This document shows, one piece after another, positions 44,432 through 51,433 of a DNA stretch of 64,000 nucleotides (position 1 is the first letter of the stretch; every line of letters starts with the position of its first letter). The notes under the pieces are model-generated. The model saw nothing but the letters and a program-made list of their open reading frames with translations. It did no database searches and was not told where the DNA came from. This stretch comes from an uncultured Lachnospiraceae bacterium (GTDB taxonomy: Bacteria > Bacillota > Clostridia > Lachnospirales > Lachnospiraceae): positions 1-64,000 of the forward strand of contig CAJUJP010000013.1 in NCBI GenBank assembly GCA_910586615.1. The letters are read 5' to 3'. The position numbers were made by a program, and so were the translations under genes.

Positions 44432-45790
44432 TTACAAACATATAGTCATATAAGGCGGAATACATATGATTCCATCCTTTATACTCATATTTTTCGGATG
44501 AATAATATAGCTTTCACCGATTCTGCTATGATATTTCTCCCGGAATTTCAAAAGAGATTTTGTTGTATATCTGTTTCCTGATTTCACTTCTACCGGATAC
44601 ATTTTGTATTTCAACTTACTGTTATTGGATAACAGAAAATCAATCTCTATATCATTCCGGTGGCTTCCGACATCATAATGCGTATAGAAATACAACTTGT
44701 GCCCATTGGCCGCCAGCATCTGTGCAATTACATTTTCATACAACATACCTTCATTCAGCGCCAGCCTGCCTTCCAGAATCTGTTTATAAACTTCCGACTC
44801 CAAAAGCTCATTTTCATCAAAGGCATGGCTTACAAGAAGTCCTGTATCCCCCATGTAGCATTTAATATAGGTCCTCGTTTCATTTACCGACAAACCTACA
44901 TTCGGGTCATTGCACAGAAAACATTCATTGGCAATCATGGAGTCCGCCAGCCAAAAAAAGGTATCCTCATACTGGTCTGCATAAGATCCCTCCCCCACCC
45001 GCTTAAATATCACTCTTTTCTCGTGTTGTGATAAAAGTCCGGGTATCTGGTCAAATATCGAAATAACTCTGCTCTTATACTGTGCATTAATCTTCATGAT
45101 ATCACTTCTGTAAAGTTCCAGAATATCACGCTTCTCCCTGTCTGCCGCCTCAAAGTCCTTTTTATTTTCCAGATAAAGGACAACACTTTTCGGCATACCG
45201 CCTACAAGCATATACTGTTTGAACAAAAGCATTGCTTTGTTATGCATTTCCCTCTCAGGTATCTCACGTTTTTCAAAACATCTTTTCATATACTCGATCA
45301 GTATATCTTCACCCATAGACCATGCAAATTCTTCAAAATCCAGCGGATGCATTTTTAACCGTCTTTCTTCCGAGGGAATTACAATATCCTTTACATTTTC
45401 TCTGATGGAGATCAAAGAACCTGTTTCAATATAATCATATCTTCCATCCGCCACAAGATACTTAATTGCTTCTCTTGCTTTCGGATACATCTGCACTTCG
45501 TCAAAAATAATCAATGATTCTCTCTCATACAGCCTTTGGCCATATGCCGTAGACAGCAGCATAAAAAACGTATCCAGATCATTTAAATAATTCTCAAAGT
45601 ACTCTCTGATATTTGTTCCCGCCCGTGCAAAATCAATTAAAAGACAGCTCTTATACTCATTCTTTCCAAATTCTTTACAAACTGTCGATTTGCCGATCCG
45701 TCTGGCACCCTCAATCAATATTGCCTTTGTACCCTTGCATTCTGTTTTCCATTTTAAAAGACTGCCATATGCTTTTCTTTTTAACAGCAT
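44432..45790 (-). CDS. AAA ATPase with DUF4143 domain
   Basis: A 452-residue cytosolic protein. The N-terminal AAA_14 ATPase (about 15-160) has Walker A IEGARRIGKST and Walker B LIIFDEVQMYP. The C-terminal DUF4143 domain (about 210-400) ends in a nuclease-like region with IEIDFLLSNN and YPVEVKSG (D-x-D ... E-V-K), a PD-(D/E)XK-like pattern. These proteins are abundant and mobile in Bacteroidota and Clostridia, and their role is unresolved; toxin-like or DNA-acting functions have been proposed. ATG 45790 lies after AGAAGG. Immediately upstream is an array of seven 33-bp repeats, and both flanks are intergenic, so it may be a recent arrival. Confidence 0.88.
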   Translation of the reverse strand: MLLKRKAYGSLLKWKTECKGTKAILIEGARRIGKSTVCKEFGKNEYKSCLLIDFARAGTNIREYFENYLNDLDTFFMLLSTAYGQRLYERESLIIFDEVQMYPKAREAIKYLVADGRYDYIETGSLISIRENVKDIVIPSEERRLKMHPLDFEEFAWSMGEDILIEYMKRCFEKREIPEREMHNKAMLLFKQYMLVGGMPKSVVLYLENKKDFEAADREKRDILELYRSDIMKINAQYKSRVISIFDQIPGLLSQHEKRVIFKRVGEGSYADQYEDTFFWLADSMIANECFLCNDPNVGLSVNETRTYIKCYMGDTGLLVSHAFDENELLESEVYKQILEGRLALNEGMLYENVIAQMLAANGHKLYFYTHYDVGSHRNDIEIDFLLSNNSKLKYKMYPVEVKSGNRYTTKSLLKFREKYHSRIGESYIIHPKNMSIKDGIICIPPYMTICL

Positions 45791-45854
45791 GTGTGCCACC
45801 TTCTTTCCTGATTTTCCTGTTATCCGCTGTCACTTTCTGCTTCACTTTTATAGT

Positions 45855-46091
45855 GCGCAGTTTCATTTATTTATATTCTTTGATTATGCGCACTTTCATT
45901 CTATCACATTCTTTGATTATGCGCACTTTCATTCTATCACATTCTTTGATTATGCGCACTTTCATTTTATCATATTCTTTGATTATGCGCACTTTCATTC
46001 TATTATTTTCTTTGATTATGCGCACTTTCATTCTATTATTTTCTTTGATTATGCGCACTTTCATTTCATTATATTCTTTGATTATGCGCAG
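45855..46091 (-). repeat. Seven-unit 33-bp tandem repeat array
   Basis: Seven head-to-tail units of exactly 33 bp start at 45855, 45888, 45921, 45954, 45987, 46020 and 46053. All share GCGCA(C/G)TTTCATT, a variable centre, and TTCTTTGATTAT. An eighth partial copy (GCGCAG) closes the array at 46086-46091. Inner units read GCGCAC, whereas the first unit and the terminal partial copy read GCGCAG. There are no unique spacers, so it is not CRISPR. On the minus strand it is an open frame of an 11-residue repeat (MKVRIIKE...), and each unit carries TGCGCA and CATAAT. The array ends 64 bases before the DUF4143 ATPase start. The rest of 45791-46182 holds one terminator. Confidence 0.95.
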
Positions 46092-46120
46092 TTGATCTGA
46101 AATTCATCCGGATAAAACCA

Positions 46121-46149
46121 CAAAAATGGCAGACGCTGTGTCTGCCATT
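46121..46149 (-). terminator. Terminator after the hybrid kinase gene
   Basis: AATGGCAGAC and GTCTGCCATT form a perfect 10-bp stem with a 5-base loop. On the minus strand it runs straight into TTTTTG. It ends the hybrid kinase transcript before the repeat array. Confidence 0.88.
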
Positions 46150-46182
46150 ACAAAATTATTCTACCAAGCACACCGGCATGAT

Positions 46183-48999
46183 TTATCGGTTCTGCTCACG
46201 GGAATCCCCCAGCCACCGGCTCAGCGCGCGGTTGATATTCTCCGGTTCAATCGGTTTCGCCATATGTTCATTCATTCCGGCGTCTTTTGCCGCCTGCACA
46301 TCCTCCGCAAAAGCGTTGGCTGTCATGGCAACGATGGGAATTTCGGCGGCATCCGGTCGGTCAAGACTGCGGATGGCTCTCGTCGCTTCATGTCCGTCCA
46401 TAACAGGCATCATGATGTCCATGAAGATAATCTGATACGTATAAAGCTCCGATTCCTTAAAAAGATCCACTGCTTCCTGTCCGTTGACGGCAGAGGTAAT
46501 CTTCATGCCGCTCTCCTCCAGAATATACTCGGCAATTTCCCTGTTTAAGTCATTGTCTTCCACCAGCAGTACATGTTTACCGGCCACCCCGGCCATATCC
46601 GGCGCTCCGTTCTCCTCCTGCTTTTCCTGATACACCACTTTAAACGGCAGGATCACAGTAAAGATGCTTCCCGTTCCGGGTTTACTCTCCGCCTGTATGG
46701 TTCCGCCCATATGATCCACCAGTCTCTTGGTAATCGTCATGCCAAGCCCTGCTCCCTGATAAGTGGTTCTGGCGCCGCTCTCCTCCTGGGTGAAGGGTTC
46801 AAAAATATGTTCCAGAAATTCTCTGCTCATGCCCTGGCCGGTATCGGCAATCTCAAAGCATATCCTTGCAGTCCCGTCCTCCTCAGACACCTGTCTGCAC
46901 CTGATTTCCACGCTTCCGTCCGGTTTATTATATTTCACTGCATTGCCGGCTATATTGATCAGGATCTGTTTGATATGCAGCGGGCTTCCCGTAAAATACT
47001 CATGAGGAAGTTCGTCAGGTTCCCCGAAGTCCGCAGTCAGGCTGATATTCCGGGCCGCCGCCTGACCATTCAGGATCACCATACAGTTCCCCACCAGTTC
47101 ACGGATGCTGAACTTTTCATCGGTAAGTTCCAGCTTGCCGCTTTCCAGATTATTGATATCCAGCACATCGTTGATCAGCGACAGCAGATGCTCCGCCGAT
47201 GTCTTGATCTTCTTTCTGCAGTCCTCCTGCCTGTCGGCATCCTCCGGATTCTTCTCGGCAATATTCAGCATACCCATGATCCCGTTGATAGGCGTGCGCA
47301 TATCATGAGACATATGCGCCATAAACTCCGACTTTGCCCGGTTGGCTTTCTCCGCATTGCGGATGGCAACCTGCAGTTCCGCATTTTTCGTTTCCAGCAG
47401 ACGATAGGATTTCTGCCGTATGCGGGATAGCGTTAAACCAAAGATGACGATGCATGTCACAATAACCGCTGCAATGGCAATCACATCCTTTGTCTGATAC
47501 AGATAATCAGACAGTTCGTAACTGTCATAAGGAATATTCATATACTGGTTGATAATACCCTCTTTATCCGCTGCCGGCACAAGCCGGATGGACTTATTCA
47601 TCACTTCACACAGGACCGGATCCGCATCCTTCGCCGCCGCCAGCGCACATCCTGACTGAAACCGGTAGTTTTCCCATTCCATCAGGTTCGCAAACCTCTC
47701 ATTCTTGGACTGATAGTTATACTCTATCGTATTGAGCATGGTAATGTCCGCCTGGCCGTTTTCAACAGCCAGCAGACAATCCTTGGCATCGTCGCAGTAA
47801 ATAACCCGGCTGTCTCCTTCAATACTGTCAGCCCAATAGGTACGCCCTCTGGTCAGTGCCATGGTTACCTGGTTCTCTGACAGGACATAGCCGATCTTCG
47901 ATACAATCACGGAATTATAAGACATGAAATCATTGCTCAGCGTAATCTCTTTATCCCGTGCAAGCTGCACACTGTTGGCGCCCACATAAAAATCAATGGT
48001 TCCGTCCGCCAGCAGATCCTTCCAGTATGTCTCTCTGTCCATCGCGCAGAATTCCAGCGGAATCCCGCTTTTCTCCGAAGCCGCCTTCAGAATCTGAATA
48101 TAGATGCCGTCCGCTTCCCCCTGATCATTAAGATAAGCCAGCGGTCTTGTATTTTTATAAAAACCGATCCTGACCGTATTCCCGCGGTCGATCAGAAGCA
48201 GTTCCTCAGCCGCAAAATTTTCCCGCCGGTCTCCGTAATAGCGGTTCACAAGTTCCTGTTCCAGCGTAGGGCCGGCCATGTTGATCTCCTCAATTCCGCG
48301 GTTCAATTCATCCAGTAATGCCGTATTACCCTTCCAGGATATGTAATAGTAAGGTGCATAAGCAAACTTGCCCACCAGGCACTGCCCCTCCCGGACCTCT
48401 GTCAGCGTATGGACCGCCACATCGATCTCTCCGGCTTCAAGCGCCTCCTGCAGTTCTTTTGTCGTATCATATTCCTGCAGTTTCGGATCGCTGATCCCGT
48501 TCCGGTCCAGATAATCCAGAAACTCCCCCTTCCGGATATAGGTCTCTACAGCGCCAAACACCATATCCTGCATACGCCCGAAGTCCTCGAAAGCAAGGTT
48601 GCTGCTGTCCTGCACAAACAGACACCCGTATGTATATCCGCTGGGCAGCGCCGCATAGTCAAAGACCTCCGCCCGCTGTGCAGAATACTGCGCCGATCCC
48701 ACCAGATCCACTTCCATGGCTTCTAACTTCTCAAGCGCATCATCCCAGCTTTCACAGTCCACATACTCCACATTCCATCCGGTATAGCTGCACAGCTCTT
48801 CCAGATAGGCCACATCCATGCCGCCGTATCCTGTCTCCTCCGAATAAGTATGGAATCCCTCCATGGGGAAAAATGCCACTTTCACGATGCGGGGCTGTTT
48901 CGCGCTGACCGTCACGGGCAGCAGTATCATACCAAGCACCGCCACCGCAAACAGCGCAAAAATACCATGTATCTGTTGATTTCTTCGTATCCTTTTCAT
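46183..48999 (-). CDS. Hybrid sensor kinase with two periplasmic-type solute-binding domains
   Basis: A 938-residue kinase resembling BvgS/EvgS in layout. A signal segment (about 12-33) is followed by two SBP_bac_3 solute-binding domains (about 40-260 and 270-495), one membrane helix (about 510-532), a coiled linker, HisKA (His in AHMSHDMRTPINGI), an ATPase domain (N box NIAGNAVKYN, DTGQGM, GAGLGM) and a C-terminal receiver (VLLVEDN; phospho-Asp in FMDIMMPVMDG). No Hpt domain follows the receiver, unlike BvgS and EvgS, so the phosphate must go to a separate Hpt; one is encoded at 34805-35152. ATG 48999 follows AGGAT. Ligand probably a small polar molecule such as an amino acid, by domain type. 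Confidence 0.93.
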   Translation of the reverse strand: MKRIRRNQQIHGIFALFAVAVLGMILLPVTVSAKQPRIVKVAFFPMEGFHTYSEETGYGGMDVAYLEELCSYTGWNVEYVDCESWDDALEKLEAMEVDLVGSAQYSAQRAEVFDYAALPSGYTYGCLFVQDSSNLAFEDFGRMQDMVFGAVETYIRKGEFLDYLDRNGISDPKLQEYDTTKELQEALEAGEIDVAVHTLTEVREGQCLVGKFAYAPYYYISWKGNTALLDELNRGIEEINMAGPTLEQELVNRYYGDRRENFAAEELLLIDRGNTVRIGFYKNTRPLAYLNDQGEADGIYIQILKAASEKSGIPLEFCAMDRETYWKDLLADGTIDFYVGANSVQLARDKEITLSNDFMSYNSVIVSKIGYVLSENQVTMALTRGRTYWADSIEGDSRVIYCDDAKDCLLAVENGQADITMLNTIEYNYQSKNERFANLMEWENYRFQSGCALAAAKDADPVLCEVMNKSIRLVPAADKEGIINQYMNIPYDSYELSDYLYQTKDVIAIAAVIVTCIVIFGLTLSRIRQKSYRLLETKNAELQVAIRNAEKANRAKSEFMAHMSHDMRTPINGIMGMLNIAEKNPEDADRQEDCRKKIKTSAEHLLSLINDVLDINNLESGKLELTDEKFSIRELVGNCMVILNGQAAARNISLTADFGEPDELPHEYFTGSPLHIKQILINIAGNAVKYNKPDGSVEIRCRQVSEEDGTARICFEIADTGQGMSREFLEHIFEPFTQEESGARTTYQGAGLGMTITKRLVDHMGGTIQAESKPGTGSIFTVILPFKVVYQEKQEENGAPDMAGVAGKHVLLVEDNDLNREIAEYILEESGMKITSAVNGQEAVDLFKESELYTYQIIFMDIMMPVMDGHEATRAIRSLDRPDAAEIPIVAMTANAFAEDVQAAKDAGMNEHMAKPIEPENINRALSRWLGDSREQNR

Positions 49000-49072
49000 A
49001 TCTGCAATCCTATCCGTTTTCACACCGGGACAGATCCTGCCTCATTCCCGTCTGTGAAATGTATTATTTTTT

Positions 49073-49078
49073 ATTATA
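49073..49078 (-). promoter_or_regulatory. -10 box of the hybrid kinase promoter
   Basis: A perfect TATAAT on the minus strand about 75 bases before the kinase start and just past the chemoreceptor terminator. The -35 region (TTCTCA, 18 bp up) is poor, so this is a tentative activator-type promoter. Confidence 0.45.
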
Positions 49079-49138
49079 CCTCATATCACATATTTTGAGA
49101 AATACTTTTATGCACAAAAGCCGTTCCCGGACAACAAA

Positions 49139-49168
49139 ATCCCCGGACAGCTGCTGCCATCCGGGGAT
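49139..49168 (-). terminator. Terminator after the second chemoreceptor
   Basis: ATCCCCGGA/TCCGGGGAT, a perfect 9-bp stem, followed on the minus strand by TTTTGTTGT. It lies about 30 bases after the chemoreceptor stop. Confidence 0.85.
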
Positions 49169-49196
49169 CATATCCGGCGCGTTTTCCCTGTGTACA

Positions 49197-51173
49197 CTAC
49201 ACATGGAACTCTTCAATAATACCATACAAACGGTCCACCACCTCACGAAGCTCTGTCATGGCATCGTTGATGCGGTCCATCTCAACACCCTGGTCTTCCA
49301 CACGTCCATTAACTTCCTGGCTGGCCGCCGTCAATTCCTGCGTCTCGCTTGAAATACTGCAGAATCTGTCAACGATCCCGTCCTTATTGCGGTTCAAACT
49401 GTCTACTGCCGCTTCAAGTTCATTTATGTCATTTTCCATTCCGGAAATATTCCCGCTGATCTTCTGGAATACTCCCTGCGTATCTTCCATTACACTTATG
49501 CAGTCTATCGTATTGTTCTGCATCTGACTGATCTGGCTGCTGACATCTTTGATCCCCTGCTGAATTTCTGCAATGATCTGATTAATGTCTCCCGTGGCAG
49601 ATGCAGTCTGGGACGCAAGCATACCGATTTCCTCGGCCACTACGGCAAAGCCTCTTCCGGCCGCTCCCGCTCTTGCCGCCTCAATGGAAGCATTCAGGGC
49701 AAGTAAGGAGGTCTGGCTGGCAATCTCGCCGATCGTCTTGCTGATTCCGTCAATCGAAAAAGATTTCTGAGACAGCATACCGGCTGTTTCCGAGGTAACC
49801 GTCTGTAATTCGCGGCTCTGATCGATCTTCTGTGAAAGCAGTTCCACGGTATCCATACCGTCACGACACTGTCCTACCGCCGAAGCCGCCACACCGTTCA
49901 TGCGCTCCATGCGCTCCGCAACACCGGAAAGATCTTCCGCAAACTCCGTCAGATTCTCATTCGCCTGCAATGTATGCTGGGCAACATCATTGATCGCCGC
50001 AACAATCTGTTCCAGGGTGCCTTTGATCGAGCTGTTGTCATCCGTCGAGCTTTGTACCGAGCTTCGCACATTATAGAACTGGCTCTTTAACAAATCGGCT
50101 GCATCGACCATATGCTGCACAATCTGATTCAACCTGCCGCGCAGTTCCTGGATAGCCTGATCCATGATCCCGATTTCATCCTGTCTTCCGCCCAGAGTCT
50201 CCCTGTTCTGATTCATCTGCAGTTTCAGTTCGCGCAGTTCCGTGATCTCACGCTGCATCACAACAATGGGCTTCGTAATACTTCCACTATATATTGCCAC
50301 GATCACTGCTGAAATCACGGCAGCAATCATGATTGTAATGATAAAATTGACCACCAGCTGGGAAGATGCCTCATTGTAGACAGATACCGGTGTGGCCACC
50401 ACAATCCTTCCAAGGCTGTTTGGCACAGCCATCAGATAACGCTTTACACCGTCATAATCGTCCACTGGTATTCCTATGTCATCAAGCGCAGCAGCATATG
50501 CACCTCCCAGTACATCAGTGACCGCACTCATTTTTTCTGCTGAAGGCAAAAATTCGCTATTTGCATGCATCAGAATCAGTCCGTCACTATCCAGCATAAA
50601 AACATAGCTGCCGTCAGTGCTGCCGGACACCTCATTGATCGCCTCAAACAGCGTCCCCAGCTGCAGGCTCATGCCGATCACACCCTCAGCCCCGTTCTTA
50701 CAGGTAAATTTTCTGGAAACAGGCACCACCATCTGGCCGTCCATATAGGGCGTGCATAAAACTTTTCCATCAGACGCCAGCGCCTCTGTATACCAGGGAT
50801 ATCCTGTGTAATCCCAGTCGGCTCCCATTTCCAGCCGGCTTCCGTCCAGAAACGTGCGGTCGGTAAAGGCCGCAAAAACATCCGTGATCCCCTCACCGGA
50901 CTGCAGCAGCCCTTCGAGATAATCCACTACTGCATCCTCATCCAGTTCCTCCAGCGATTCCATGTACACAACTGCCGCATCCACAATAGAAGTCTTTTGT
51001 TCCAGCCATGTCTCGATTTCCGATGCATAAAAGTCTGCCGCTGTCTTAGCCTGCAGATCATTCATTGAGTTGAAACGCTTTCGTGTCAGTGTCAGAGCAC
51101 TCAACATAGCAATCAGCATACATCCGATGCAGATTGCAGAAAAACAGATAATCATTTTCATCCTGATTTTCAT
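49197..51173 (-). CDS. Methyl-accepting chemotaxis protein
   Basis: A 658-residue chemoreceptor. Helix 1 (about 5-27) and helix 2 (about 278-300) flank a dCache_1 sensor (about 35-270; WDYTGYPWYTEALASDGKV and YVFMLDSDGLILMH are characteristic). HAMP follows, then the signalling bundle with tip SLLALNASIEAARAGAAGRGFAVVA. GGAGG lies before ATG 51173. It is not a close relative of the chemoreceptor at 35656 in its sensor part. It has its own promoter and terminator. Location beside the glycan locus might mean a sugar-related ligand, but that is only positional. Confidence 0.95.
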   Translation of the reverse strand: MKIRMKMIICFSAICIGCMLIAMLSALTLTRKRFNSMNDLQAKTAADFYASEIETWLEQKTSIVDAAVVYMESLEELDEDAVVDYLEGLLQSGEGITDVFAAFTDRTFLDGSRLEMGADWDYTGYPWYTEALASDGKVLCTPYMDGQMVVPVSRKFTCKNGAEGVIGMSLQLGTLFEAINEVSGSTDGSYVFMLDSDGLILMHANSEFLPSAEKMSAVTDVLGGAYAAALDDIGIPVDDYDGVKRYLMAVPNSLGRIVVATPVSVYNEASSQLVVNFIITIMIAAVISAVIVAIYSGSITKPIVVMQREITELRELKLQMNQNRETLGGRQDEIGIMDQAIQELRGRLNQIVQHMVDAADLLKSQFYNVRSSVQSSTDDNSSIKGTLEQIVAAINDVAQHTLQANENLTEFAEDLSGVAERMERMNGVAASAVGQCRDGMDTVELLSQKIDQSRELQTVTSETAGMLSQKSFSIDGISKTIGEIASQTSLLALNASIEAARAGAAGRGFAVVAEEIGMLASQTASATGDINQIIAEIQQGIKDVSSQISQMQNNTIDCISVMEDTQGVFQKISGNISGMENDINELEAAVDSLNRNKDGIVDRFCSISSETQELTAASQEVNGRVEDQGVEMDRINDAMTELREVVDRLYGIIEEFHV

Positions 51174-51213
51174 CACAAAATACCTCCGGTATGTAAAATA
51201 TAGAACCGCAATG

Positions 51214-51242
51214 AGTATACCTTCCTTCTTCCCAAAAATCAA
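51214..51242 (-). promoter_or_regulatory. Promoter of the second chemoreceptor
   Basis: TTGATT (51237-51242) and TATACT (51214-51219) with a 17-bp spacer on the minus strand, about 40 bases before the start codon. This is a vegetative, not a sigma-28, promoter. Confidence 0.65.
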
Positions 51243-51300
51243 TATGCTTCTCTCTGGTACTTTGTGCCCATAAATGGCTGCGTCAGCATTGCCGGTTCAA

Positions 51301-51344
51301 CCGGAAAAGAAGCCTGAACATACCTGCTCAGGCCCCTTTTCCGG
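51301..51344 (-). terminator. Long hairpin after the GH85 gene
   Basis: CCGGAAAAG/CTTTTCCGG plus an inner GCCTGA/TCAGGC, separated by a 2-by-2 internal loop, closes on a 10-base loop. It lies 90 bases past the GH85 stop. On the minus strand the inner stem is followed by TTCTTTT, which suits a terminator. Confidence 0.65.
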
Positions 51345-51433
51345 ATCATTCTTTAACAGCCCATGCCACTCTTAATGTCTGTTCTGCCGAAATCAGATTC
51401 AAGGGCAGTCTTTTCTTTCTTACACACCATTCC

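Noticed and set aside
45867..46064. 65-codon minus-strand frame of repeated MKVRIIKE units as a gene
   Set aside because: It is created by the 33-bp repeat being a multiple of three and stop-free; no ribosome site precedes it. Kept only as part of the repeat entry.
45855..46091. Possible CRISPR array
   Set aside because: Units are directly adjacent with no unique spacers, and there are no cas genes in the window.
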